Origin: Hyphomicrobiales bacterium
GTDB lineage: Bacteria > Pseudomonadota > Alphaproteobacteria > Rhizobiales > Beijerinckiaceae
Direction of reading: 5' to 3'
Assembly (NCBI GenBank): GCA_027483895.1
Contig: JAIXTP010000032.1
Coordinates: 1 to 64,000 of the forward strand
DNA length: 64,000 nucleotides
The notes under the pieces were generated by a model, which worked only from the letters and a program-made list of their open reading frames with translations, was not told where the DNA came from and did not search any database. A program made the translations under genes and the position numbers. Below, in pieces: positions 8,103-16,679 of the stretch. How positions within the stretch are numbered: position 1 is the stretch's first letter; the number at the start of each line of letters is the position of its first letter.

Positions 8103-8903
8103 TCAGCGCGGTCCGGAAGCGGCCATGCCGCCGGCGCGGAGATCGCGCCGGTGCTTCGCCATCAGCCAGATCGCGTGGATGTTGGTGACGGCGTAACGCA
8201 TGAAGAGGCGCCGAGGCTCCAGCATCGTCCGCCACGCCCATTCGAGACCCGCGTCCTGCACCCATTGCGGCGCGCGCGCATTGCGGCCGGAGAGGAAGTC
8301 GAAGAGCCCGCCGCAGGTCTTGATCCAGGTGACGCCGTCCTCGGCGAGCGCCCGTTTCAGCTTCAGCGCGAAGGCCTGTTCGCGCGGAACGCCGAGCCCG
8401 ATCCACACGACGTCGGGCCGCGCGAGGCGGATCGTCTCGATGACGCCCTCTTCCTCGTCCGGACGGAAATAGCCGTTCCGCCCTTCGACCTGCAGGCCGG
8501 GATGGAGTGCGCGCACGCGTTCGAGGGCCGCGGCGTTCACTTCCGCCGTGCCGCCCAACAGGAAGAAGCGGAGCCCCTCGCGGACCGCGACGGCCGCGGC
8601 ATCGTGGAAGAAGTCGGTGGTGGCGACGCGTTCGGGCAAGGGCGCGCCGGCGAACAGGCGCGAGCCGAAGACGAGGCTCATGCCGTCGGCATCGACGAGA
8701 TCGAAGGCCTCGATCATGGATTTGAGCCCGCCGTCGCGGGCGCAGAGCGAGAGCACGTTGCCGTTGGCGGAGGTGAGGAGCTTGGGCGGCAAGCCGCCCG
8801 CGCGCCGCGCGCGGTGGTCCTGGGCCAGCATCTCGGCGAGCTCGTGGCGCGTGACGGCGGCGACCGAAAGGCCGCCGATCCGCACCGTCTTCGTCTCCTG
8901 CAT
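8103..8903 (-). CDS. WecG/TagA/CpsF-family (GT26) glycosyltransferase
   Basis: The protein has 266 residues. It shows the family pattern: LLTSANGNVLSLCARD, the conserved DADGMSLVFGSR, LRFFLLGGTAEV, WIGLGVPREQAFAL, and the C-terminal GLEWAWRTMLEPRRLFMRY. Members move a sugar (often N-acetylmannosaminuronate, glucose or glucuronate types) onto lipid-linked intermediates at the membrane surface. The ATG at 8903 is chosen because GGAGAAGAAG precedes it; an ATG 27 bases earlier lacks one. It is the first gene of a four-gene minus-strand operon (8903 to 4902) and is divergent from the GT2 gene at 9062. Confidence 0.9.
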   Translation of the reverse strand: MQETKTVRIGGLSVAAVTRHELAEMLAQDHRARRAGGLPPKLLTSANGNVLSLCARDGGLKSMIEAFDLVDADGMSLVFGSRLFAGAPLPERVATTDFFHDAAAVAVREGLRFFLLGGTAEVNAAALERVRALHPGLQVEGRNGYFRPDEEEGVIETIRLARPDVVWIGLGVPREQAFALKLKRALAEDGVTWIKTCGGLFDFLSGRNARAPQWVQDAGLEWAWRTMLEPRRLFMRYAVTNIHAIWLMAKHRRDLRAGGMAASGPR

Positions 8904-8952
8904 CGGGCTTCTTCTCCGGGCGACGCCCAAGCCGGCGTCTTTTCGCGGAACG

Positions 8953-8965
8953 GACGCAACGTAAG
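8953..8965. promoter_or_regulatory. TTACG-N3-CGT box between wecG-like and GT2 genes
   Basis: On the minus strand it reads TTACGTTGCGTCC, 50 bp upstream of the ATG at 8903. The site is embedded in a nearly symmetric stretch, CGCAACGTAAGTTGCG (8956-8971). A further lone half site TTACG is at 9011-9015. Confidence 0.55.
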
Positions 8966-9061
8966 TTGCGCTTCATGCGTCCTCATCGTTATGTTCCCGA
9001 TAACCTTCCCTTACGTCAACCTTGAGCGACGCCCCGACGGGCGTCGGACGGACGGACGCCC

Positions 9062-9994
9062 ATGAGTCCCGAGATCTCCATCGTCATCGCCGCCCATGAG
9101 GCGGAGGCGACCATTCGAGAGACGCTCGAAAGCGTGTTCCTGCAGGAAGGGGTGGGCTTCGAGGTGATCGTCGTGGACGACGGATCGCGCGACCGCACCG
9201 GCACGATCGCGCGTGCGTTGCGCGACGCGCGGCTCAGCGTGATGACCACCGCCAATCACGGCGTGAGCCGGGCGCGGAACACGGGTCTGTGGCTCGCCCG
9301 GGCGCCGCTGGTGTTGTTTCTCGACGCGGACGACCTGCTGCTGCCGGGCGCGCTGAGCGCGATGGTGCGGGCCATGGACGCGGACCCGGAGCGGGTGGCC
9401 TGCCTCGCGGGCTTCCGGAAATTCGTCGGCTCGTGGCGCGAGCCGCGCTCGGCGGCGCTGGAGCGCCTTTCACGCGTGCCGGAGACGGACACGCTGAAGC
9501 ATCTGATCGGCAAGAATTTCATCGTGAACGGCGGCACGCTGTGCGTGCGCAGCCGCGTGGCCCGCGAGGTCGGCGGCTATGACGCCTCTTTGAAGCTGGG
9601 CGAGGATTGGGAGTTCTGGTGCCGGCTGGCGGAGAGGGGCGACTTCCTGCCCCTGCGCGACACGATCGTTCTGCTCTACCGGCAATCGCCCGCGGGCGCG
9701 CAGATGCGGCTGAGGGGCACGGCGAAGCGGCCGAATTTCGCGGCGGTGGACGCGATCCACCGCCGGGAGGAGCTGCGGCGAAGGTTCAGCGAACAGGAAC
9801 TTCGCTATCGGCGGCGGCTGGCCGAACTCGACACCTATTGGAGCGCGGCACGCAACGAACTGGTGCGGCGCAACTGGAAGGGCTTCGCGGAATATCTGGC
9901 GCGCGGCGCGGTGCGCTACCCCGACAGCCTGCTGCAATGGCGTCTGATGAAGCCCTTCCTGACGGGGGCGACGCGCTCCCTCTTCAGGTCCTGA
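9062..9994 (+). CDS. Family 2 glycosyltransferase
   Basis: The protein has 310 residues. It begins with the GT-A motif ISIVIAAHEAEATIRETLES, followed by VIVVDDGSRDRT, GVSRARNTGL and the DxD site LVLFLDADDLL near residue 92. The catalytic-side motif KLGEDWEFWCRLAERGD is near residue 178. This is the ordinary inverting GT2 arrangement used for EPS repeat-unit assembly. The C-terminal 80 residues are basic and probably contact the membrane. It starts a plus-strand run with the flippase (20 bp downstream) and methyltransferase. Donor sugar is unknown. Confidence 0.9.
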   Translation: MSPEISIVIAAHEAEATIRETLESVFLQEGVGFEVIVVDDGSRDRTGTIARALRDARLSVMTTANHGVSRARNTGLWLARAPLVLFLDADDLLLPGALSAMVRAMDADPERVACLAGFRKFVGSWREPRSAALERLSRVPETDTLKHLIGKNFIVNGGTLCVRSRVAREVGGYDASLKLGEDWEFWCRLAERGDFLPLRDTIVLLYRQSPAGAQMRLRGTAKRPNFAAVDAIHRREELRRRFSEQELRYRRRLAELDTYWSAARNELVRRNWKGFAEYLARGAVRYPDSLLQWRLMKPFLTGATRSLFRS

Positions 9995-10014
9995 GGAGGC
10001 GCCGCGGCCGGACC

Positions 10015-11466
10015 ATGATCAGGAGCAGCCTGTTTTACGTTCTCGGCCGCTACGGCGCCTCCGCCGTGACCGTGCTGTCCATCGCCGTGCTGACGCGGCT
10101 CGCGACGCCCGCCGATTACGGCGTCTATGCGCTGGTGCTCTCGGCCGCGCAGACCGGCTATTCGACCCTGCTGCAATGGCTGCGGCTGGCGCTGAACCGC
10201 TTCCTGCCCGGCTATGCGGACCGGGAAGCCTTCTTCGTGACGCAGATCGCCTCGGGCTATCTCGCGGTGATCGGGGGCGTCTCGGCCGCAGCACTCGTCG
10301 CGGGCTTCCTGATCGCGGACGAGGACGTACGCTTCGCGCTCCTTCTCGGCGTTCCGCTCTTCATCGCGATGGGTTTCGCGGAAGTCGGCCTTTCGCTGAT
10401 GCAGTCGCAGCTGAAGGCGGGGACCTATTCGCTGCTCTCGGTGGCGCGGGCGATCGTGGCCGCGGGCGCGGGCATCGCGCTGCTCTATGCGGGCTTCGGC
10501 GCGACGGGCCTGATCCTCGGCACGATCGCGGGCTATGCGGCCTGCGGGCTGCCGGTGCTGTGGTCCGTGAGGCGGCAGCTCGACTTCCGGCAGGCGGACC
10601 GCGCGACCATCCTGCGGCTCGCGCGCTACGGCGTGCCCTTCGCCATGGCGAGCGCGCTGAGCTCGGTGATCGCGCTCGCGGACCGCTACATCATCGCGGG
10701 CATGCTCGGGACCGAGGAGGCGGGGCTCTATGCGGCGCCCTACGACCTCGCGAACCGCAGCCTGCAGGTGCTGATGCTCGCGATCAGCCTCGCCGGTACG
10801 CCGCTGATCTTCAGGGCCTTCGAGGAAGGCGGGATCGAGAAGGCGCGCCCGGTGCTGACGCGCCAGTTCCAGCTTCTGGCCGCGACCGCATTGCCCGTGG
10901 CGATCGCGCTGGTGCTGCTGAGCCCCGCGGTGAGCAAGCTGCTGCTCGGCCCGCAATTCCAGCATTGGGGCACGATCCTGATGCCGTGGATCGTGATCGC
11001 CACGCTCGTGCAGGGCTTCGAGACCTTCTATTTCAGCTACGCCTTCTCGCTGTCGCAGCGGGCGCTGGGCCAGGCGGCGGTGCTGGCGGGCGCGGCGGTC
11101 CTCAACATCGTGCTGAACTTCGCCTTCATCCCGGCCTACGGGCTCGTCGGCGCGGCCGCCGCGACCCTGATCGCGGCCGCGGCGGCGGTGGGGGGAAGCG
11201 TGTGGCTCGGCCGGAGCGTGCTGCCCCTGCCCGTTCCGGGCAAGGACGCCTTGCGCATTCTCGTCGCCTGCATTCCCGCCGTGGTGGTGCTCTGGCCGTT
11301 CCGGGCGGAGACCGACCCGGTCCTCGCCTTTCTCGCCGGCTGCGGCAGCCTGCTCGCCTACGGGGGAACCGCCGTGGCGCTCGATGTGGGCGGGGTGCGG
11401 ACGGCCGCCTTCCTCAGACGGAAGCAGGCGGCCGAGGCGAAGCGGGCGCCGGAGCCCGTCCCCTGA
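10015..11466 (+). CDS. Wzx-type polysaccharide flippase
   Basis: The protein has 483 residues with about 12-14 hydrophobic segments spread over its length and short loops, the MOP/PST family layout. Typical features are SSLFYVLGRYGASAVTVLSIAVLTR at the start, TPADYGVYALVL, GTEEAGLYAAPYDLANR in mid-protein and LVGAAAATLIAAAAA late. It would flip the undecaprenyl-linked repeat unit to the periplasm for the polymerase at 6709-8094. The ATG at 10015 follows GAGGAGG by 15 bases, a long gap, but no better start is seen. Confidence 0.88.
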   Translation: MIRSSLFYVLGRYGASAVTVLSIAVLTRLATPADYGVYALVLSAAQTGYSTLLQWLRLALNRFLPGYADREAFFVTQIASGYLAVIGGVSAAALVAGFLIADEDVRFALLLGVPLFIAMGFAEVGLSLMQSQLKAGTYSLLSVARAIVAAGAGIALLYAGFGATGLILGTIAGYAACGLPVLWSVRRQLDFRQADRATILRLARYGVPFAMASALSSVIALADRYIIAGMLGTEEAGLYAAPYDLANRSLQVLMLAISLAGTPLIFRAFEEGGIEKARPVLTRQFQLLAATALPVAIALVLLSPAVSKLLLGPQFQHWGTILMPWIVIATLVQGFETFYFSYAFSLSQRALGQAAVLAGAAVLNIVLNFAFIPAYGLVGAAAATLIAAAAAVGGSVWLGRSVLPLPVPGKDALRILVACIPAVVVLWPFRAETDPVLAFLAGCGSLLAYGGTAVALDVGGVRTAAFLRRKQAAEAKRAPEPVP

Positions 11467-11535
11467 ATTTTCAAGCGGTGCGAAGGATCGCGGGAGGCGG
11501 TCGTTCGTTGTGATCCCGAGGAGGAGGCTCGAACC

Positions 11536-12300
11536 ATGCAGCAGGATACCGTTCTCCGCCGCGCCCATGACGCGCTTGCGGCCTATCTGCCGAACGACAG
11601 GGTCATCGACGTGCTCGAAGCGGGCGGCGGCTCGTTCACGCATATCCGCGTGCCGGGACGGCGCCGCGTAACGGTGCTCGACATCAGCCCCGAGCAGCTG
11701 GAGAGGAACGACTATGCCGACGAGAAGATCCTCGGCGACCTCGAGAATGCGGGCTCGCTGAAGGGACCCTACGACCTGATCGTCTGCTTCGACGTGCTGG
11801 AACACCTGCCCAATCCCGAGCGGGCCTTCGCGAACATGGCCTCCGCGTTGCGCGAGGGCGGGATGCTGGTGATCGGCTGCCCGAACCTCGCTTCGACCAA
11901 GGGTCTCGTGACCAAGCTCACGCCGCACGGCTTCCACGTCTGGTACTACAAGGCGATCCGCGGCGACGCGCAGGCGGGAGAACCCGGGCACGCGCCCTTC
12001 CCGACCTTTCTGCGGCGGGCGATGGGCTTCGACCATCTCAAGCGCGCGGCGAAGGCCGCGGGTCTCGATATCGTCTTCGCGCGCAGCTATGTGGGGCCCG
12101 CCGTGGACGAATTGAAGCAGAAGCGGCCGCTTCTGCACGCGCTCTATGACCTCCCGGCCAAGCTCGCCCGCATCGCCACGATCGGCCGGGTGGATCTGCG
12201 CGATACCGATTTCGTGCTGGTGCTGCGGCGGCCGCAACAGGGCCCGATCGGACGCTCGGCGAACGACGGGACCCGGGCCGCCGCGCCGGCGACGGTCTGA
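11536..12300 (+). CDS. Class I SAM-dependent methyltransferase
   Basis: The protein has 254 residues. Motif I appears as VIDVLEAGGGSFTHI, an acidic motif II region as VTVLDISPEQLERND, and the post-I motif as LIVCFDVLEHLPNPERA, followed by GGMLVIGCPN. This matches methyltransferase type 11/12 folds. The strong site GAGGAGG precedes the ATG. As the last gene of the glycosyltransferase-flippase run it may add methyl groups to EPS sugars or end chain growth, but the substrate cannot be seen. It ends 6 bp before the convergent BY-kinase gene. Confidence 0.85.
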   Translation: MQQDTVLRRAHDALAAYLPNDRVIDVLEAGGGSFTHIRVPGRRRVTVLDISPEQLERNDYADEKILGDLENAGSLKGPYDLIVCFDVLEHLPNPERAFANMASALREGGMLVIGCPNLASTKGLVTKLTPHGFHVWYYKAIRGDAQAGEPGHAPFPTFLRRAMGFDHLKRAAKAAGLDIVFARSYVGPAVDELKQKRPLLHALYDLPAKLARIATIGRVDLRDTDFVLVLRRPQQGPIGRSANDGTRAAAPATV

Positions 12301-12306
12301 GAGGCC

Positions 12307-14610
12307 TCAGGCGGCGGGGGCGCCGTAACGCTCCCACGCCTCGGGGTCGTAATAGTAGCCCCCCTGCCCTTCGAACTCGCCGTAACGTTCGAGATCCACC
12401 TTCGAGAGCACCACGCCGACCAGCGCCTCGCGGACGGCGGGCGTGGTGGCGAGCGCGCGCTGGACGGTGGCGACGGGCGTCGAAGACCAAGCCACCGCCA
12501 TCACGAATTCGTCGACGAGCTGAGCCGCGGCGCGCGTATCCACGATGGGGCCGAGCGGCGGCAGATCGACGATCACGTAGTCGGATTCCGCCCGCAGCGT
12601 CCGCAGCAGCTCGCGCATCGCCTGCGAAGAGATGATCTCGTTGGAATGGGTGAGGCGCCGATCCGAGATCACGGGCAGGACGCGGAGGCCCGTGGTGACC
12701 TCGGTGAGCATCGCGGCTTCGGGCGTGGCGCGGCCGAGCAGGACCTCGACGAGGCCGAGCGTGGGGGCGCGGGACAGGCCGTGGGTGAGCGCGGGATTGC
12801 GCAGGTCGCCGTCGATCAGCGTGACGCGCCGGCCGGTCTGGGCGATGAGCAGAGCGAGATTGGCGGCGAGCGTGGTCTTGCCTTCGCCGGGAACCGAGGA
12901 GACCACCCCGACGACGCGCCCGTCGGGCGCGGGGCCGACCGCGTCGATGGCGACCTTCACGCTGCGCAGCGTTTCGGTGAACTGCGAGAAGGGCGAGCCG
13001 AGGACGTGGCCCAGCAGCGGATCGCGGAACACCGCGCGCAATTCCACCGGGATCGAACTCGCCGCCTCCTCCGCCCGCCGGGCGCGGCGGGCGGCCCGCG
13101 CCTCGCGGCGCGGGATGAGCGGCAGCACGCCGAGGCAAAGCGCGCCGGTAACCGCTTCCGCATCGGCGGCGGTCTTCACGCGCCGGTCGAGCGCCTCGCG
13201 CAGGAAGCCGATGCCCGAGCCCGCGAAGAGCCCGGCCGCCAGCGTGACGCCGAGCACGATGAGCGTCTTGGGCGAGCTCTTCTTGCGCGGCGGGATGGCG
13301 GCGGAGATGACGCGCGCTTCGGTGATGGGCGAGGACTGCTGCTGCACCGCCTGCACGTAACGCTGCAGGAAGGTGTCGTGCATCGTGCGGTAGGACTGGG
13401 CGGAGCTTTCCAGCTCGCGCAGGCGCACGGTGGCCTGCCGGGTCTGGTTCACCTCGCCGAGAATGTCGTCGATCTGCTTCTGCAGCGACTGCTCGCGCAC
13501 CCGCGCGATCTCGTAGTCGCTCTCGTAGGTCCGGCCGATGCGGCGCAGCTCCTCGCGGATCGAGCGCTCGATCTGCTGCATTTCGGCGCGCAGATTGACC
13601 GCGGCGGAATGGTTGGCGCCGTAGCGGGACGACCAATCGGCCTCACGCTTGGCGGCATCGTTGTATTGCTGGCGCAGCTTGACGATGACGTCGTTGCGCA
13701 ACGTGTCGGCGACGGACCCGCCGTCGGCCGCGTCGCTCGACAGGATGGCGCGGATGCGTTCGAGACGGGCCTGCGCGGCGGCGGTCTCGGACCGCGAGGT
13801 CGCGAGCTGGCTCGTGAGTTCCGAGAGCTGCTGGTCGGCGAAGAGCTTGCCGTTGGCGTCGATCAGATTGTTCTTCTGGCGGAAGGCCTGAACCGCGGCC
13901 TCGGCCTCGCTCGCCTGCTTGCGCAGTTCGAGGATGCGGGTCTCCAACCAATTGCCGGCGCGGCGCATGACGTCGGACCGGAAGCCGACCTGATCCGAGA
14001 TGTAGGTATCGGCCACCGCATTCGCGATGCGGGCGGACTTCGCCTTGTCCTTCGCGGAAAAGGCGATCTCGATCACGTAGCTGGTGCCGACGCGCTTGAC
14101 CTCGAGCGCCTTGCCGAAGGCTTCGAGCGCGAGCTTCACGGGTGCATCCGGATCCGTCTCCTCCTCCAGATCCAGCCATTGCCGGACCTTGCGCGTAAGA
14201 TCGCCGACGAAGAGCCCGACGGGCCCCGGCGGCTCGCCGATGAATTCGGGATCGGCGTCGAGCGCGAGCTTGGCGATGACGGCGCGGGCGATCTGTTCGG
14301 ATTTGAGGGTCTCGACCTGGCTGTCGACGAGCGCGGCGTCGGTGAGCGCGTCCGTGACCTGCTGCTCGTTGTTGAGCTGCATCATCTGGTTACGGCGCGT
14401 ATCGACCATCACCGCGGCGGTGGCGGTGAAGACCGGCGGGGCGATCACGAGATAGAGGACGCCCAAGCCGACCATGAGCGCCGTGCACAGGCGGATGACG
14501 CGCCTCTGCCGCCGCAGGACCGCAAGAACGGCCGCGACGTCGATCTCGACCGCACCGGACTCAGGGGCCGCACCCCGCACCCCTTCGTACCGCTCGATCG
14601 GACCCGCCAT
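12307..14610 (-). CDS. Wzz/ExoP-type chain-length regulator fused to BY-kinase
   Basis: The protein has 767 residues. Wzz domain: cytoplasmic N-terminus, TM1 near residues 45-65 (LCTALMVGLGVLYLVIAPPVF), a long periplasmic coiled coil with GNVR-like segments, then TM2 near 445-470. Kinase domain: Walker A SSVPGEGKTTLAAN near 570, Walker A' VTLIDGDLRNP, Walker B YVIVDLPPLG, and a C-terminal tyrosine cluster GGYYYDPEAWERYG. Such proteins couple polymer length control to export through autophosphorylation on the Tyr cluster. The ATG at 14610 has GGAGGAA upstream, so the longer frame to 14697 is rejected. It is expected to pair with the export lipoprotein at 3291-4523. Confidence 0.93.
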   Translation of the reverse strand: MAGPIERYEGVRGAAPESGAVEIDVAAVLAVLRRQRRVIRLCTALMVGLGVLYLVIAPPVFTATAAVMVDTRRNQMMQLNNEQQVTDALTDAALVDSQVETLKSEQIARAVIAKLALDADPEFIGEPPGPVGLFVGDLTRKVRQWLDLEEETDPDAPVKLALEAFGKALEVKRVGTSYVIEIAFSAKDKAKSARIANAVADTYISDQVGFRSDVMRRAGNWLETRILELRKQASEAEAAVQAFRQKNNLIDANGKLFADQQLSELTSQLATSRSETAAAQARLERIRAILSSDAADGGSVADTLRNDVIVKLRQQYNDAAKREADWSSRYGANHSAAVNLRAEMQQIERSIREELRRIGRTYESDYEIARVREQSLQKQIDDILGEVNQTRQATVRLRELESSAQSYRTMHDTFLQRYVQAVQQQSSPITEARVISAAIPPRKKSSPKTLIVLGVTLAAGLFAGSGIGFLREALDRRVKTAADAEAVTGALCLGVLPLIPRREARAARRARRAEEAASSIPVELRAVFRDPLLGHVLGSPFSQFTETLRSVKVAIDAVGPAPDGRVVGVVSSVPGEGKTTLAANLALLIAQTGRRVTLIDGDLRNPALTHGLSRAPTLGLVEVLLGRATPEAAMLTEVTTGLRVLPVISDRRLTHSNEIISSQAMRELLRTLRAESDYVIVDLPPLGPIVDTRAAAQLVDEFVMAVAWSSTPVATVQRALATTPAVREALVGVVLSKVDLERYGEFEGQGGYYYDPEAWERYGAPAA

Positions 14611-14711
14611 CGTTCCTCCGCGACGCCGTGCGCGACGCACGGCCATGGCCGCGAAGGACGCTCCGCAGCGCCCCCGACAACGCGCGAGAGGCGGCACGGT
14701 TCGACGATGCC

Positions 14712-14747
14712 GAAAAGAAAGGGGGCCGCCGAAGGATCGGCGGCCCC
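14712..14747 (-). terminator. Rho-independent terminator downstream of sciP
   Basis: A 10- to 11-bp stem (GGGGCCGCCG / CGGCGGCCCC, loop about 4 bases) is followed on the minus strand by CTTTCTTTTC. It separates sciP from the BY-kinase gene. Confidence 0.7.
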
Positions 14748-14774
14748 GTCACGTCCCGATACGCGATACCTGTT

Positions 14775-15101
14775 TCAGGACGGAATCCGGAGGGCGTCAC
14801 GATCGGCCGCCGCCCTGCGCAAGGCGGCCGGCGAACGCCGATATTGCTGGACACGGGTAGCACGCAATCCGCTCAACCCGTGCGTGTCGAAATGCCTCTG
14901 CCAGGAGGTCAGCTCTTCTTCGGTCAGCCCATAGCCTTCGCAGGCTTCGGCCAGCGACAGGAGACCTCCACGGATCGCGGCGACGACCTGCGCCTTGCGG
15001 CGCACGACCCACCGCCCCTTGCCGTCGGGCAGGGTCGCCAGAGTGAGGATCTCACCCTCCGGCCCCACGACCGAACGGACGCGAGAACGCGAACGCAACA
15101 T
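14775..15101 (-). CDS. sciP: SciP-like CtrA inhibitor (DUF1153)
   Basis: The protein has 108 residues, a little longer than the usual 90 or so. It matches the DUF1153 pattern: VVGPEGEILTLATLP, RWVVRRKAQVVAAI, RGGLLSLAEACEGYGLTEEE, LTSWQRHFDTHGLSGLRATR. This is a helix-turn-helix protein that in Caulobacter binds CtrA and keeps it from activating its promoters. The C-terminal 20 residues (SPAALRRAAADRDALRIPS) are an extra tail. A GAATC (CcrM-type GANTC) site lies 36-40 bp upstream. Finding it beside EPS genes suggests a cell-cycle input to surface polysaccharide. It could also be a second copy with another role; other copies would be outside the window. Confidence 0.82.
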   Translation of the reverse strand: MLRSRSRVRSVVGPEGEILTLATLPDGKGRWVVRRKAQVVAAIRGGLLSLAEACEGYGLTEEELTSWQRHFDTHGLSGLRATRVQQYRRSPAALRRAAADRDALRIPS

Positions 15102-15370
15102 ACTGAACCACCCGATACGCTACGCGGGTCGACGTCGAATCAACGTCTGGTTGGTATTGTTGGCTGATTGCACAACTTCCGGTCAATAGATCGAAGCAGA
15201 TAAGCGTCGATGTGACGCCACCCAACATCACGATCGGCCGAAATATCCTCGCTTTGGGTCTTCAATGAATGTTTTTATGCGTCTTTTACGGCGCCGAATA
15301 TACGCGGCGGCGCTCACGCCGCATTCGATTACGATCATCCTTTAGTCTAATACGTGGGCGTCCGTAGGGG
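15102..15370. other. AT-richer intergenic promoter region upstream of sciP
   Basis: This 269-bp gap lies between the sciP start and the stop of the response regulator. It is clearly poorer in GC than its surroundings and contains a GAATC site at 15137-15141. I see no open frame with a ribosome site and no clear terminator. Confidence 0.4.
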
Positions 15371-16096
15371 TCAGCCTGCGGCGGCGCCCCGCTTGAGGCG
15401 ACGCACTTCGGCCGCGAAGACGTAACCGACGCCGCGGATGCTCTTGATGAGCGTCGGCTCTCCGGGCGTGTCGATGCGCGTGCGCGTCTTGCTCACGAGC
15501 ACGTCGATGGAACGGCTGAGACCCACCCATTGCCGGTCGAAGATCTGCTCCACCAGCGTATCGCGCTCGAAGACGCGGTTGGGGTTGCGCACGAAGAGTT
15601 CGAGCAGTCGATATTGCGTTCCCGTCAGCTCGATGACGCCTTCGCCCTTGTGGCGGAGCTGACGAAGGACCGTGTCGAGCTCGAAATCGCGGAAGGCGAG
15701 AATTTCGCCGTCGGCGCGGCCGGACTGCGCGGCGCCGACCAAGCTCGCGAGCCGCCTGATGCGCAGCGCGAGCTCGCGCGGCTCGACGGGCTTGTTGAGA
15801 TAGTCGTGCGCGCCGAGTTCGAGGCCGAGGATGCGGTCCACGGGCGAGCCGCGCGAGGACAGGACGATGACGCCGATGCCGGCTTCCGTCGCCTCGCGCA
15901 GGAGATCGAGGCCGCTGCCGTCGCCGAGCATGAGATCCACCACCGCCACGTCCGGCCGCTTGGCGCCCAGAGCCTCGCGCGCGGAGGCGAGGCTCGAAGC
16001 CTCGCTCACGGTCATCCCCTCCGAACGGAGATATTCCGAGACGAGTTGCCGGACGAGCTGGTCATCCTCGATCAGAAGCACGCTGGGCTGGGGCAT
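15371..16096 (-). CDS. OmpR/PhoB-family response regulator
   Basis: The protein has 241 residues. The receiver domain shows LLIEDD at the N-terminus, phosphoacceptor Asp54 in AVVDLMLGDGSG, VIVLSSR and the NKPVEP lysine. The C-terminal winged helix carries LTGTQYRLLELFVRNPNRVFERDTL and RSIDVLVSKTRTRI with IRGVGYVF, the standard OmpR DNA-binding end. It is divergent from the winged-helix gene at 16293 and lies beside a hybrid kinase and Hpt protein, so it may be the output of that phosphorelay. A TTACG-N3-CGTTA box lies 42 bp upstream of its ATG. Confidence 0.9.
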   Translation of the reverse strand: MPQPSVLLIEDDQLVRQLVSEYLRSEGMTVSEASSLASAREALGAKRPDVAVVDLMLGDGSGLDLLREATEAGIGVIVLSSRGSPVDRILGLELGAHDYLNKPVEPRELALRIRRLASLVGAAQSGRADGEILAFRDFELDTVLRQLRHKGEGVIELTGTQYRLLELFVRNPNRVFERDTLVEQIFDRQWVGLSRSIDVLVSKTRTRIDTPGEPTLIKSIRGVGYVFAAEVRRLKRGAAAG

Positions 16097-16137
16097 ACGG
16101 TCATCTCTATGCAGAACCCCGATTTCGGGCGCCCTAG

Positions 16138-16150
16138 TTACGCTACGTTA
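16138..16150. promoter_or_regulatory. TTACG-N3-CGTTA box in the regulatory island
   Basis: TTACGCTACGTTA lies between the divergent response regulator (start 16096) and winged-helix gene (start 16293). If the winged-helix protein or the response regulator is the binder, this would be an autoregulatory site. Confidence 0.55.
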
Positions 16151-16292
16151 ACAGATCTTTTCAGCTCGTTACCCGAGGATGGGGCGAAGGGCAACAAATG
16201 GGGCGCATAAACCTCCGCGAAAGCAACCCGGCCGTGCAGCGCCTCAACGCTCAGAACCGGCATCCCAGCCCCGCTCTCCGAGGACCCCGCCC

Positions 16293-16658
16293 ATGGAACC
16301 GCGTACCATCACTCAAGCGAAACGCAACATTCGTTCGCTGCTCAGCATCGTCGACCATTTCCGCACGCAGTTCGATCTCAATATCGACGAGCTGATGATC
16401 TTCATGACCGTCGGCGATCTGAACGTCTCGGCGCGGAAGACCGAATTTCTCTATATCCGCCCGACCAACATGACGGCCGTGGCCTATGCGCTCAACATTC
16501 CGCGCGAGACGGTGCGGCGCAAGATCAAGACGCTGGTGGACAAAGGCCTGCTGAAGGTGCGCAATCGCGAGATCTTCGTGGCCGAACTCGACGACTGGGT
16601 ATCGATCAGCAACAAGATGAGCGAGTATGGCGACGTGCCGACCGCTCTGGCGAGCTGA
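16293..16658 (+). CDS. Small winged-helix DNA-binding protein (paralogue of 19286-19666)
   Basis: The protein has 121 residues. A helical N-terminal part (ITQAKRNIRSLLSIVDHFRTQFDLNIDELMIFMTVG) is followed by IRPTNMTAVAYALNIPRETVRRKIKTLVDKGLLKVRN, a typical winged-helix segment with recognition helix PRETVRRK. A second protein 3 kb away has the same layout (AKRNIRGVLTVLDEYRTRYDL, PKETVRRK). GAGGA lies 8 bases before the ATG at 16293. The gene is 21 bp upstream of the hybrid kinase and probably co-transcribed. I cannot name a described family; MarR-like or Crp-type wing folds are possible. It is a candidate binder of the TTACG-type boxes. Confidence 0.75.
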   Translation: MEPRTITQAKRNIRSLLSIVDHFRTQFDLNIDELMIFMTVGDLNVSARKTEFLYIRPTNMTAVAYALNIPRETVRRKIKTLVDKGLLKVRNREIFVAELDDWVSISNKMSEYGDVPTALAS

Positions 16659-16679
16659 GCAACAAGGTTTTCGCGCCTC

